63,346 nucleotides of DNA from Treponema sp. (GTDB taxonomy: Bacteria; Spirochaetota; Spirochaetia; Treponematales; Treponemataceae), in the NCBI GenBank assembly GCA_016293495.1, contig JAEDED010000013.1, forward strand, positions 1-63,346, given 5' to 3'. Positions 9,160 through 18,925 of this stretch are shown here, one piece after another; the stretch's first letter is position 1; every line of letters starts with the position of its first letter. The notes beneath the pieces were generated by a model, which was not told the DNA's origin, ran no database searches, and saw only the letters and a program-made list of their open reading frames with translations. The translations under genes and the position numbers were made by a program.

Positions 9160-9199
9160 TTTATTATTCTGTAAAGTAAAATAAAACTTGGTGGGATTT

Positions 9200-12100
9200 T
9201 TGAATACAATCAGGATTTATAGAAAATATATTCTTCTCGTTTTATGCATGATGCTGGGAATTTTATGTCCGTTCAATATTCATGCAGAAGAATATTACTG
9301 GGAAAATCCTGAAAAAATCACATCCGGTGACTGCCGCTTCCCGCAGGGAATTTCAAATAACAATTCAAGTGCAGTATTCTGGCAGGAAGTTGATACTTCA
9401 AAATCCCAGGTTTTTATTTCCTGTGCCTTTAAGATGGCAGACAGTACTGGTAAAGATTACGGCTGGCGTTATCATAGAAGATTTGCAGGTCCGTTTACTT
9501 ATTCCGGTGAAGTACCTGATATGTATTCAGCAGCAATGAATGCAAACGGAAAAATCGTTGTTAGTGTTCTTGCCGAATCGAATGTCATTTCTGTCTTTAC
9601 ATCCAATGACGGCGGTGCATCTTTTGTCCGTAATGACTTTGCTAAAACTGACCTTCCATTGGTAGCACCTCGTGTTTACGCAATGAATTCAGGTGAGTTT
9701 ATTCTGTTTACTTCACTTGGCAAAGATGAATCTTTCTCAATGCTTTCATCAAAAAGCCGTGACGGTATTACATGGCAGAACTTTTCTCCTTTTGAACCTA
9801 CAAAGAATCTTACAAACCCGTTTTTGCCTGTTCTTGTTTCAGGAGATAAAGGGGAACTTCTTTTATTCCAGGCTCAATTAAACAGCGGTACAAGACTTTC
9901 GTATCAGCTTTATGCAACTCATTCAAGGTCAAACGGTTCTTCCTGGTCTAATGCAGAACTTGTAACCGACCAGAGTTCAATACTTGCATCTGATGGTGAA
10001 GCCTTTGCTACTTACCATAACCAGCGACCGACACTTCTTTATAAAGACGGTAAATATTACGTTGCATGGGAACGTACTTCATACAGATCTGAAAACTCGA
10101 ACATTTATTTTGCAGAAATTGATTTAAATACAAAGAAATTAAGTTCCCTTGAAAAGATTACAAATGCCGGAAATGCATCGCGTCCGGTTCTGTTTAACTT
10201 TAAAGATATGATAAGTCTTGTATGGTTTGATACAAGACAGGGTAGTGAAACAGTTTACTTCTCGCAGAAAGAAGGTCTGCTCTGGAATGAAACAAAGCTT
10301 TCGGCTTCAGGACTTTCATCAATTTTTGCTTACCCCATGATTTCAAATGCTAAAACACAGCTTTCGTTTGTATGGCAGACAAATAATTCCATTTACAGAC
10401 TTTCTTCTGATACTTCTGTAAAACCTGCACGTATCAGCGCATTAAGTTATACAGCCGGAAAACATTCAAAAGAAAAGAAAGTACGGTACAGAGTTAATCT
10501 TCCTCAGGACAGTTCTGGTATTGCAGGTTTCTCATGGGTATGGACTTCAAATCCTGATGAAGTTCCTTCAGAGATTCTGACAAACCTTCCTAAAGATAAT
10601 GTAATTAATGTTGAAGCGGATGAAGAAGCTGAATACTTCTTTAAAGTCCGTGTACTCGATTATGCCGGAAACTGGTCAGAACCGGCAGAACTGAGTTATT
10701 ACCGTGACCTTACACCGCCACCTGTTCCTGTAATCATTACTCCTGAAAAAGACCGTTTTGGTTTTGCTTCTTCCAATTCGTTTACAATCAGATGGATGTT
10801 TGAAAATGCTGACGAAAAAGAAACGGAAGATGTTGTCGGCTATTCATGGTCTTTAGTAAAAGTTGAAAACCTTGAAAAAAAATATCTTGAATCAAAACGC
10901 CATCCTCTTGCTTTAACTGATGATGAAGTTCAGTTGAAAGTTGACGAATTGAATGTGCAGTATTCTTTAGATTCCCTTTCATCGAAAATTCCTGCACCGC
11001 AGAAACGTGTGATGCAGATTAAAGACAGCACACAGATAATTAATTACACAAACGGTATTTATATTTTTGCAGTCCGTGCTTTTGATGAAGTAGGAAATGT
11101 CGGTGAACCTGCTTATGTTGCATTGTACCTGAATAAATTTGAACCGTTTACATTTATCCGTTCTGTAAAAAAGTCTACTGACATTTTTGGTAATACAACT
11201 TTAGGAATTGAAGGTTCCGGATTTACATATGACGGAACAATTTCTGACATTTATTTAACTCTTGAAAATGAAAAAGAACCTGCTGTCCGTTTAAGATATG
11301 CAAACGGTGATTACAAGATTAAGTCTGACGGTTCTATTACAGACATCAAACTTTCAAATCAGATGCAGCGGGGAAGATATTATATTTCCCTTAATCATAC
11401 AGACCGCGGACTTTACCGTTCCAACATTGCGTTCTCAATTGCAGAAAACGGTACAGTTAAGATTGAAAAAGAATACGAATACGTTCCTGACTGGAACGGA
11501 TATGCAACAATTGGAAAATACAATATCCAGATTGCTTATATATTATTAGCAGTTCTCATGCTGTTTGCTCTTGCAGGTTTTATACTTGCAGCGCGTGGAA
11601 TTGCCACAACTGTCAAAAACTTCAATATTGTTAATCTTGAAGTTCAGGCACTTGTAAAAGGAGAAATTATGCCAATGCAGAAAAAACAAAGGGTTAATGC
11701 CCTCAAGAAAAAAGGCGGCGGACTTCGTCTTAAGCTTATTCTCTTTACTGTTGTACTCGTTCTTATGGTTTCTCTTCTTGTAACACTTCCTCTTGGAATT
11801 ATTATGGTACAGACTCAGGAGCAGAGTTTGTCTAAAGGACTTGAAGACCGCGTAAACGTATTGCTTGAAAGTATCTCCAGCGGTACAAAAGCATATATGC
11901 CAACAGAAAACGTTCTCGAATTAAGTTATCTTCCTGGTCAGTCATCTGCACTCGAAGAAGCTAACTTCGTAACAATTACCGGTTACAAATCAAACGAAAA
12001 TGATTATGAAAATTCCTCATTGAATTATGTATGGGCAACTAATGACCAGTTCATAAACGGAAATGATGGTGTAACAGAACTTATTATTGATACAGAAAGC

Positions 12101-13894
12101 TTTACACCAGGTGTTTCAAAACTTACAGATGAAAGCATCCTTCAGATTACTGCAGGCTGTAAAGAGGTCAATGACGAAGCTGTTTCTTCTGTCGGTGAAA
12201 TCGGTAACAATATTGCAAAATTGAATTCAGAAGGTGCACAGCTTGCATTAAAGACAGATGCAGCTTCTGTTGCCCGCAGAAATGAAATTGCAGATATTAC
12301 AACACAACTTACGACGAGAATGACTGACAGCCTCAATGAGCTTTCATTAAAATACAGTTCATCGTATCCGTTGTACGACTCTGGAAAACTCGACAGATCA
12401 AATACTGAATATCTTTTCTACAGACCTGTACTTTACCGTTCAGGAAGCTCGCAGACTTATGTTCGTGCAATCGTATTTATTTCTGTTTCTACAAAGTCAT
12501 TGATTGAGGAACTTGATAATTCCCGTAGTGTTATTTATTTTACCGCTGCAGGTATTGCGTTATTTGCAATTATCATCGGTGCAATCTGTGCGATTGTTCT
12601 TGCATCAATCATTGTTAATCCGATCCGTAAGCTTGCTAAGCACGTGAAGATGATCGGTGAAACAGTTGATAAAGAAAAGCTTGCCGGAAAAGAAATCGTC
12701 ATTAAATCAAAAGACGAAATCGGACAGCTTGGGGATTCTGTAAATGAAATGACCCGCGGTCTTGTAAAGGCTGCTCAGGACGAACACCTTTTGATGGACG
12801 GTAAAGTCGTTCAGCAGACATTCCTTCCGCTTTCAACTGACGGTAAAGGAAACAAGCAAACAACTGCAAACATTCAGGAAGGAGCACTTGAGTTCGTTGG
12901 TTATTACGAAGGTGCATCCGGTGTATCAGGTGACTACTTCGATTATAAAAAGCTCGATGACAGATGGCATGTTGTAATCAAGTGTGACGTTTCAGGACAC
13001 GGAGTACCTGCGGCGCTTTTGATGACTGTAGTTGCAACTTTGTTCCGTAAGCATTTTGAAAGCTGGAACTACAAACAGAACGGCACTGATTTAACAAAGC
13101 TTGTATGTACAATCAACGACTTTATCGAAGGTCTTGGTATTAAAGGAAAATTTGCGACAATCATTCTTTCACTTATCGATACTAAAACCGGCGACGTATA
13201 TCTGTGTAATGCCGGAGATAATATCGTTCACATTTACGACAGCCGCGAAAAGAAACAGAAAGTTCTTACCCTTCAGGAAACACCTGCAGCCGGACCGCTT
13301 CCTACATTCATGGTAGAAATGAAGGGCGGCTTCAAACTGGAAAAGACACACCTTAACAAAGGTGACATTCTTTTTCTTTACACTGACGGTATTGAAGAAG
13401 CTACACGTAAATTCCGCGATGCAGAATTCAACGTAACAAAATGTGCAGAGCCTGGATTGAATGAAGGGGACACACACGGTAACCACCAGGTCGGACTTGA
13501 TTCCGAACAGATGGAACCAGAGCGCGTAAGTGCAATCATCGAAGCGGCTCTTAACAAACAGGTTTATGTTCTCGAAAAATATCACAATCCTATTCCGGGC
13601 GAACGCCTAGAGTTTGACTTCTCTAAAGGTGACGGAACTGTACAGGATGCAATCCTTGCCTTGTGTTCTGTAGAAAAAATCTTCCGCTTCTACAAAGATC
13701 CTGACGTTACAGTAAACGACCTTGTACGCGTCGACAAGAAAATCGATGCATACCTTAAAAAGTGCTTTAACCGTTACGACTATTACTGTTCTAACCAGCA
13801 GGAAATCGGTGAAGAATCTTCATATCTTTATTACACAAACCTTCGTGAAGATGAACAGCTCGATGACTTAACACTCGTTGCGGTAAAGATGTAA
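9200..13894 (+). CDS. Giant membrane sensor with beta-propeller-like ectodomain, HAMP and SpoIIE-type phosphatase
   Basis: About 1564 residues. Signal peptide (to about residue 29, ending HA); propeller-like ectodomain with sialidase-type turns (TSNDGGASF, KSRDGITW) to about 415; Fn3/Y_Y_Y-like segments to about 770; membrane helix 778-800; second helix 845-870; extracytoplasmic region to about 1110; third helix 1112-1139; HAMP 1140-1190; SpoIIE/PP2C phosphatase from about 1225, with metal-binding aspartates at about 1245 (SGDYFD), 1263 (DVSGHG) and 1396 (YTDGIEEA). It probably dephosphorylates an anti-sigma-factor antagonist, but the target is not in the window. Start: GGTGGG precedes TTG at 9200; TTG 9188 and GTG 9191 lie within that site. 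A strong internal ribosome binding site precedes an in-frame ATG at 11669. Confidence 0.85.
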   Translation: MNTIRIYRKYILLVLCMMLGILCPFNIHAEEYYWENPEKITSGDCRFPQGISNNNSSAVFWQEVDTSKSQVFISCAFKMADSTGKDYGWRYHRRFAGPFTYSGEVPDMYSAAMNANGKIVVSVLAESNVISVFTSNDGGASFVRNDFAKTDLPLVAPRVYAMNSGEFILFTSLGKDESFSMLSSKSRDGITWQNFSPFEPTKNLTNPFLPVLVSGDKGELLLFQAQLNSGTRLSYQLYATHSRSNGSSWSNAELVTDQSSILASDGEAFATYHNQRPTLLYKDGKYYVAWERTSYRSENSNIYFAEIDLNTKKLSSLEKITNAGNASRPVLFNFKDMISLVWFDTRQGSETVYFSQKEGLLWNETKLSASGLSSIFAYPMISNAKTQLSFVWQTNNSIYRLSSDTSVKPARISALSYTAGKHSKEKKVRYRVNLPQDSSGIAGFSWVWTSNPDEVPSEILTNLPKDNVINVEADEEAEYFFKVRVLDYAGNWSEPAELSYYRDLTPPPVPVIITPEKDRFGFASSNSFTIRWMFENADEKETEDVVGYSWSLVKVENLEKKYLESKRHPLALTDDEVQLKVDELNVQYSLDSLSSKIPAPQKRVMQIKDSTQIINYTNGIYIFAVRAFDEVGNVGEPAYVALYLNKFEPFTFIRSVKKSTDIFGNTTLGIEGSGFTYDGTISDIYLTLENEKEPAVRLRYANGDYKIKSDGSITDIKLSNQMQRGRYYISLNHTDRGLYRSNIAFSIAENGTVKIEKEYEYVPDWNGYATIGKYNIQIAYILLAVLMLFALAGFILAARGIATTVKNFNIVNLEVQALVKGEIMPMQKKQRVNALKKKGGGLRLKLILFTVVLVLMVSLLVTLPLGIIMVQTQEQSLSKGLEDRVNVLLESISSGTKAYMPTENVLELSYLPGQSSALEEANFVTITGYKSNENDYENSSLNYVWATNDQFINGNDGVTELIIDTESFTPGVSKLTDESILQITAGCKEVNDEAVSSVGEIGNNIAKLNSEGAQLALKTDAASVARRNEIADITTQLTTRMTDSLNELSLKYSSSYPLYDSGKLDRSNTEYLFYRPVLYRSGSSQTYVRAIVFISVSTKSLIEELDNSRSVIYFTAAGIALFAIIIGAICAIVLASIIVNPIRKLAKHVKMIGETVDKEKLAGKEIVIKSKDEIGQLGDSVNEMTRGLVKAAQDEHLLMDGKVVQQTFLPLSTDGKGNKQTTANIQEGALEFVGYYEGASGVSGDYFDYKKLDDRWHVVIKCDVSGHGVPAALLMTVVATLFRKHFESWNYKQNGTDLTKLVCTINDFIEGLGIKGKFATIILSLIDTKTGDVYLCNAGDNIVHIYDSREKKQKVLTLQETPAAGPLPTFMVEMKGGFKLEKTHLNKGDILFLYTDGIEEATRKFRDAEFNVTKCAEPGLNEGDTHGNHQVGLDSEQMEPERVSAIIEAALNKQVYVLEKYHNPIPGERLEFDFSKGDGTVQDAILALCSVEKIFRFYKDPDVTVNDLVRVDKKIDAYLKKCFNRYDYYCSNQQEIGEESSYLYYTNLREDEQLDDLTLVAVKM
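11656..11671 (+). promoter_or_regulatory. Internal ribosome binding site and in-frame ATG in the phosphatase gene
   Basis: AAAAGGAG at 11656-11663, then 5 bases, then ATG at 11669 in the same frame as the large gene. Initiation here would give a 741-residue protein with its own two membrane helices, ectodomain, HAMP and phosphatase, without the propeller ectodomain. Confidence 0.5.
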
Positions 13895-13932
13895 TTATAC
13901 AAACAAGGGTGTTAATAAAAAAAAACAACATG

Positions 13933-13979
13933 CTCCCGCGTGGAACCGGTTTTCACGGCTGGGAGTTGGGCTTTTTTTC
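13933..13979 (+). terminator. Terminator after the phosphatase gene
   Basis: CTCCC-GCGTG pairs imperfectly with CACGG-CTGGGAG, with AACCGGTT in the loop, followed by a T-run. It separates the phosphatase gene from the helicase gene. Confidence 0.65.
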
Positions 13980-14112
13980 TAAAATTTCTTCCTATATCTA
14001 TACATTCCACTTGAAAAACACTATAATTATTAGCAATTTATGGAAAACTATGCACTTTTTTGCAAGGATTCCGCTTTAAAACTGACTATTTTAATAGAAA
14101 AGGTATAGATAT

Positions 14113-15738
14113 ATGGAATTTAGAGATTTTAACCTGGATTCGCGTTTGATGGAAGGAATCCAGAGTGCCGGTTATGTGAATTGTACACCGGTACAGGAGC
14201 AGGTAATTGCTGCCGCAAATGATGGAAGTGACTTGTATGTTCAGTCACAGACAGGAACTGGAAAAACAGCTGCATATTTGATCGCAGTTATGCAGGAAAT
14301 TTTAACAAAACCTGAACTTGCCGGAAAAAAAGTTCTAGTACTTGTTCCAACTCGTGAACTTGCTGTTCAGGTAGAAATGGAATGTAAAACACTCTGTGCT
14401 AAAACTGCACTTAAGCCGTTTAGTTTTTACGGCGGTGTCGGATACGAAAAGCAGGTTGCTGCTATCGAAAAAGGTGTAGACATTCTTCTTGCAACTCCTG
14501 GCCGCATCATCGACCTTCAGGAACAGAAAAAACTTGATCTTTCAAATGTTGGTTTTGCGATCATTGATGAAGCAGACCGCATGTTTGATATGGGATTCTA
14601 TCCGGATCTCCGCATCATTCTTAAACATTTACCTGCATCAGAAAATCGCCAGACAATGCTTTTCTCTGCAACACTCAACACATACGTTAAAAACCTTGCA
14701 TGGGAATATACACGCGACGCAAAAGAAATAACAATTGAAGCTGAAAACATTACAGTTGATGAAATCGATCAGGAACTTATTCACGTTTCAAGTGATGAAA
14801 AAACAAAGCTTCTTGTTGGTATTTTAACTCGTGAAAAACCAGAAAGCACAATTATTTTCTGTAATACAAAGAAAGGCTGCGAAATCATCGGTAAGCGTCT
14901 TGCAATGAACGGCTTCTCATCTGAATACATCATCGGCGACATGCAGCAGTCACGCCGCCTTAAAGTATTGAACGACTTCAAAGAAGGTAAAGTTTCAATC
15001 CTTGTAGCAACTGATGTTGCTGCCCGCGGAATCGATGTTAGTGACCTTGCAATGGTTGTTAACTACGACCTTCCTAATGAACCTGAAAATTACGTTCACC
15101 GTATCGGCCGTACAGCTCGTGCAGGAAAATCTGGTAAAGCATATACATTCTGTTCTGAAAAAGATGTTTATGATCTTATGCCTATTGAACGCTATATCGG
15201 TAAGTCTATTCCAAGTTCTGTATGTAATGCAGAACTTTTAGGCGAAGACAAGAGTGAAGGCGTTTACATCAAGCTTGATTCTTACGGTGAAGACCGCCGT
15301 GATGACAGACGCGGTGATAAACGTGGTAACGGCGGACACAGACGCGCTGGTCGTGGACGCGATGGTCATAACGATAACAGAAGAAACGGTGACAAAAACC
15401 GCGCTTCAAATTACAAGAAAGGCGACTACAACAAGAACAAAGGACCTCGCGAAGAAAAGCAGGATCTTTCAAATCTTTCATTCGAAGAAAGAATGGCAGT
15501 ATACAAGAAGAAATATGCTAATTCTTCTGAAGAAAAGAAATCTTACGACAAAAACGGTAAGAACAAAAAGTTCAACAACAAGAACAGAAAATACAGCAAC
15601 AATAAAAACAACAACCAGAAAAACGGAAGTCAGAACAAAAACAGAAATGTTAAAGTTTATGACAATTCAAAGAAGGGCGTTCAGAGTCAGGGACTCTTTG
15701 CACGCATCAAAGCATTCTTTTCTAAAAAGGGTAAATAA
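14113..15738 (+). CDS. DEAD-box RNA helicase with basic low-complexity tail
   Basis: A 541-residue ATP-dependent RNA helicase. Q-motif region at the start (CTPVQEQVI), motif I SQTGTGKTA, Ia PTRELAVQ, motif II DEAD, motif III SAT, motif V VATDVAARGIDV and motif VI HRIGRTARAG are all present, so the ATPase core (about 1-375) should be active. The last 150 residues are Arg/Gly-rich then Asn/Lys-rich, an RNA-binding tail that ends in FARIKAFFSKKGK. This layout resembles RhlE/CsdA-like helicases in cold adaptation, ribosome assembly or RNA decay. A -10 TATAAT lies at 14022-14027, giving a leader of about 85 bases. The stop overlaps the next start by one base (TAATG). Confidence 0.93.
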   Translation: MEFRDFNLDSRLMEGIQSAGYVNCTPVQEQVIAAANDGSDLYVQSQTGTGKTAAYLIAVMQEILTKPELAGKKVLVLVPTRELAVQVEMECKTLCAKTALKPFSFYGGVGYEKQVAAIEKGVDILLATPGRIIDLQEQKKLDLSNVGFAIIDEADRMFDMGFYPDLRIILKHLPASENRQTMLFSATLNTYVKNLAWEYTRDAKEITIEAENITVDEIDQELIHVSSDEKTKLLVGILTREKPESTIIFCNTKKGCEIIGKRLAMNGFSSEYIIGDMQQSRRLKVLNDFKEGKVSILVATDVAARGIDVSDLAMVVNYDLPNEPENYVHRIGRTARAGKSGKAYTFCSEKDVYDLMPIERYIGKSIPSSVCNAELLGEDKSEGVYIKLDSYGEDRRDDRRGDKRGNGGHRRAGRGRDGHNDNRRNGDKNRASNYKKGDYNKNKGPREEKQDLSNLSFEERMAVYKKKYANSSEEKKSYDKNGKNKKFNNKNRKYSNNKNNNQKNGSQNKNRNVKVYDNSKKGVQSQGLFARIKAFFSKKGK

Positions 15739-17375
15739 TGATTACAGTTAGTGATGTCAGTTTAAGATTCAGTGAAAAACCTCTTTTCAAAGATGTTAAT
15801 TTAAAATTTACAAGTGGAAACTGTTACGGAATTATCGGTGCAAACGGTGCCGGTAAATCAACATTCCTTAAAGTGCTTTCAGGGGAACTTGATCACGACT
15901 CTGGTACTATTACAATTACACCAGGTGAACGTATGGCAGTTCTCAAGCAGGACCACTTTGCATACGATGAATATTCTGTAAAAGATACAGTAATGATGGG
16001 ATTTCCTAAATTGTATGAATGTGCAAAAGCACGCGAAGCAATTTACGAAAAAACAGATTTTACAGAAGAAGATGGAATCAAGGCTTCTGAACTTGAAGGT
16101 GAGTTTTCAGAACTCGGCGGATGGGAAGCAGAAAATCAGATTGAACAGATGCTTTCAGGTCTTGGACTTGAAGAAGAACATCATGACAAGATGATGAGCG
16201 ACCTTGATGAATCTCAGAAAGTTCGCGTACTTCTTGCACAGGCACTTTTCGGAAACCCAGACATTCTTCTTCTCGACGAACCTACAAACGGTCTTGACCT
16301 TGAATCTATTTCATGGCTTGAAGACTTTTTGATGGAATTTCCAAACACTGTAATTGTAGTATCACATGACCGTCACTTCTTGAACGCTGTTTGTACTTAC
16401 ATCTGTGATATCGACTACGGTAAGATTTCTCAGTTCTCAGGAAACTACGACTTCTGGTATCAGATGTCTCAGATTATGCAGCGTCAGGCAAAAGACCAGG
16501 CTAAAAAGCGCGAAGAAAAAATGGCTGACCTTAAAGAGTTCATCCAGCGCTTTGCATCAAATGCTGCAAAATCTAAACAGGCTACAAGCCGTAAAAAGAT
16601 TTACGATAAACTCGCATTGGAAGAACTTCCTGTTACAAGCCGTAAGTTCCCATATGTACACTTTAAGGCTGACCGCGAAATCGGAAACAATGTTCTTGAA
16701 GTTAAAAAGCTTAACTACACAGAAGATGGAATCCAGCTTCTTAAAGATTATGACCTGTTCGTAAACAGAACAGACAAAATCGCATTTGTAGGTATTGAAC
16801 ACAATTCAATTTCTGCATTGTTCGACATCATCACAGGAACTAAGAAAGCTGACTCTGGTGAATATTTCTGGGGACAGACAACTTCAAACACATATCTTCC
16901 TCGTGACAATGCTTCATACTTTGCAAATGATTATAATATTACAGACTGGCTTCGTCAGTATTCTCCTGACCAGGATGATGCTTACGTTCGCGGCTTTTTG
17001 GGAAGAATGCTTTTCTCAGGTGATGAATCACTTAAGCCTGTTAAAGTTCTTTCCGGTGGTGAAAAAGTTCGCTGTATGCTTTCAAAACTCCAGCTCTCTG
17101 GCGCAAACGTTTTGATTCTTGATGATCCTACAAACCATCTCGACCTTGAATCAATCCAGAGTTTGAACGAAGCTTTGACAGCGTTCCCTGGTGTAATTCT
17201 CTTTACATCACATGACCACGAGTTCGTTCAGTCGATTGCAAACCGAATTATCGAAATTACTCCTAACGGTGTAATTGACCGCATGATGCCGTTTGATGAT
17301 TACCGTGCAGATAATTCTATTATCGAAATGCGCAACAAGTTCTATGAAGGAACTGGTAAGAAGATCAGATACTAG
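15738..17375 (+). CDS. ABC-F family ATPase (YbiT/YkpA-like) with one degenerate ATP site
   Basis: A 545-residue soluble protein with two ABC domains joined by a charged linker (about 240-300), the ABC-F layout; ABC-F proteins bind the ribosome and act on stalled translation. Domain 1 has Walker A GANGAGKST (34-42) and Walker B LLLDEP (D179/E180), but its signature is LDESQ (156-160). Domain 2 has a ruined Walker A (G352 to S359, with Ile where the Lys should be) and LDDP instead of LDEP, but a good LSGGE (438-442). One composite site is therefore intact and the other degenerate. It is translationally coupled to the helicase gene, so both may belong to RNA/ribosome maintenance. Confidence 0.9.
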   Translation: MITVSDVSLRFSEKPLFKDVNLKFTSGNCYGIIGANGAGKSTFLKVLSGELDHDSGTITITPGERMAVLKQDHFAYDEYSVKDTVMMGFPKLYECAKAREAIYEKTDFTEEDGIKASELEGEFSELGGWEAENQIEQMLSGLGLEEEHHDKMMSDLDESQKVRVLLAQALFGNPDILLLDEPTNGLDLESISWLEDFLMEFPNTVIVVSHDRHFLNAVCTYICDIDYGKISQFSGNYDFWYQMSQIMQRQAKDQAKKREEKMADLKEFIQRFASNAAKSKQATSRKKIYDKLALEELPVTSRKFPYVHFKADREIGNNVLEVKKLNYTEDGIQLLKDYDLFVNRTDKIAFVGIEHNSISALFDIITGTKKADSGEYFWGQTTSNTYLPRDNASYFANDYNITDWLRQYSPDQDDAYVRGFLGRMLFSGDESLKPVKVLSGGEKVRCMLSKLQLSGANVLILDDPTNHLDLESIQSLNEALTAFPGVILFTSHDHEFVQSIANRIIEITPNGVIDRMMPFDDYRADNSIIEMRNKFYEGTGKKIRY

Positions 17376-17455
17376 TAATTATCCGCGTTGAAAATTTAAA
17401 TTAAAATACTTGAGTTGGGATTGTTAATTCAAGTACAAGAAAATATACAATATTA

Positions 17456-17488
17456 AAAAAGGCAGCTTCAAAAACAAGCTGCCTTTTT
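17456..17488. terminator. Bidirectional terminator between ABC-F and rubrerythrin genes
   Basis: GGCAGCTT and AAGCTGCC enclose a 7-base loop, with A-run before and T-run after, so it can stop transcription from either side. Confidence 0.85.
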
Positions 17489-17507
17489 AATCCTAAAATT
17501 ATTTTAA

Positions 17508-18044
17508 TTAATAATTTTGAGCACTTAGTTCGAAGTAAGCTTGTGGATGGTTACAAACAGGACAAACATCCGGAGCTTTTGTTCCTACAACGATGTGTCC
17601 GCAGTTGCGGCATTCCCATACTTTAACTTCTGATTTTTCAAATACTGCTGCTGTTTCTACATTCTTGAGAAGAGCACGGTATCTTTCTTCGTGATGTTTT
17701 TCAATTGCAGCAACTCCGCGGAATTTTTCAGCAAGTTCATGGAATCCTTCTTTTTCTGCAGTTTTTGCAAAGTCTTCATACATATCTGTCCATTCAAAGT
17801 TTTCGCCGTCTGCAGCAGCCTTAAGGTTATCTGTAGTAGAGCCGAGTTCTCCAAGTTCCTTGAACCATATTTTAGCATGTTCTTTTTCGTTGTCTGCAGT
17901 CTTAAGGAATAAAGCAGAAATCTGTTCGTATCCTTCTTTTTTTGCAACAGAAGCAAAGTAAGTATATTTGTTTCTTGCCTGCGATTCTCCTGCAAATGCA
18001 GCCTGAAGATTTTTTTCTGTCTGTGTACCAGCGTATTTACTCAT
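17508..18044 (-). CDS. Rubrerythrin
   Basis: A 178-residue rubrerythrin. The four-helix diiron domain carries the glutamate motifs (FAGESQARN, EKEHAK, EKHHEERY), and a C-terminal rubredoxin-like domain has two CxxC pairs (CRNCG and CPVCNHP). These proteins reduce hydrogen peroxide to water in anaerobes using electrons from rubredoxin-type donors. The length is typical. The start at 18044 has AAGGAG upstream. It lies 65 bp downstream of a rubredoxin-fused flavin reductase, a plausible electron donor, and both are probably co-transcribed as an oxygen-defence unit. Confidence 0.96.
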   Translation of the reverse strand: MSKYAGTQTEKNLQAAFAGESQARNKYTYFASVAKKEGYEQISALFLKTADNEKEHAKIWFKELGELGSTTDNLKAAADGENFEWTDMYEDFAKTAEKEGFHELAEKFRGVAAIEKHHEERYRALLKNVETAAVFEKSEVKVWECRNCGHIVVGTKAPDVCPVCNHPQAYFELSAQNY

Positions 18045-18109
18045 TTTATTCTCCTTGTTTCTTGAGTATAAATATTGTTTGTTATATTTTAAGTTTAAGC
18101 GGTGCTTTT

Positions 18110-18724
18110 TTATCCGTAAATCGGTTCAAAGTCGTCAGCAGGGTGTCCGCACAGAGGGCATACAAAATCTTTCGGAAGTTCACTTCCTTCGTAAACATAT
18201 CCGCAGATTTTGCATTTCCAGCCGACGATTTTTTTTGCACTGTCAACTGTTGTTTTTGGTTTAAGATTATTCTGGTAATCGGCATAAGTAAGGGGTGCGT
18301 TGTTGCTTAAAACTTTTGCATCTGTTACTTCAGCGATAAAAAGTGTATGTGAACCTAAATCCTGTTTTGAAATTACCTTGCATTCAAGTAATGAACATAC
18401 GCTGTACTGAAGGTAAGGAATTCCGTTGTCATTTGTTTCGTGCGGAAAATCTTCAAACTTATTTACATCTCTTCCGCTCTGCATTCCGAAGTGTTTGATA
18501 AGCTCAAATGTACATGTTTTATCAAGGACAGAAAGTGTAAATTCCCCGCTTGCTTTAACCATGTCGCATGTAAGATTTTTGTTAAGTACCGAGATTGCAA
18601 TGCGAGTCGGATCTGAAGCAATTTGCATACAGGTGTTTGTAATGCATGCATTGATTTTATCGTCCTGTTTTGCTCCAAGAACAAAAACGCCGTAAGACAA
18701 ATTATAAAAAGCTTTTGTATCCAT
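18110..18724 (-). CDS. Flavin reductase-like protein fused to rubredoxin (high-molecular-weight rubredoxin type)
   Basis: A 204-residue two-domain protein. Residues 1 to about 150 are an FMN-binding flavin reductase-like domain (begins MDTKAFYNLSYGVFVLGAK). The C-terminal 45 residues are a rubredoxin with CKICGYVYEG and CPLCGHPADDF. High-molecular-weight rubredoxins of this layout pass electrons from NAD(P)H to oxygen- or peroxide-reducing enzymes in anaerobes. Rubrerythrin is encoded next, 65 bp downstream in the same direction. A near-palindrome at 18753-18771 upstream could be a regulator site. Family call is firm; the exact electron acceptor is inferred from the neighbour. Confidence 0.9.
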   Translation of the reverse strand: MDTKAFYNLSYGVFVLGAKQDDKINACITNTCMQIASDPTRIAISVLNKNLTCDMVKASGEFTLSVLDKTCTFELIKHFGMQSGRDVNKFEDFPHETNDNGIPYLQYSVCSLLECKVISKQDLGSHTLFIAEVTDAKVLSNNAPLTYADYQNNLKPKTTVDSAKKIVGWKCKICGYVYEGSELPKDFVCPLCGHPADDFEPIYG

Positions 18725-18752
18725 TTGTTATTCCTGAAAATAATATTTTCTT

Positions 18753-18771
18753 AATAGGAATTATTCCCAAT
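18753..18771. promoter_or_regulatory. Palindrome upstream of the rubredoxin-flavin reductase gene
   Basis: The 11-bp centre GGAATTATTCC is a perfect inverted repeat, extended imperfectly to 19 bp (AATAGGAAT-T-ATTCCCAAT). The 9-1-9 layout resembles sites of Fur/PerR-type regulators, which would suit an oxygen-defence operon. No regulator gene is in the window, so this is a suggestion. Confidence 0.35.
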
Positions 18772-18925
18772 AAGTATACTTCTGTTATACACCATAATTT
18801 TGTATTTGTAAAGATTAAGTTGTGTTTACGAAACAATCATGCAGATTACAAATGATACAAAGATTTCTGTTCGGCGATCTAGGTTCAGAAAACTTCGGAT
18901 TCAGTTTGCAGTTTGAACTTTTAGT

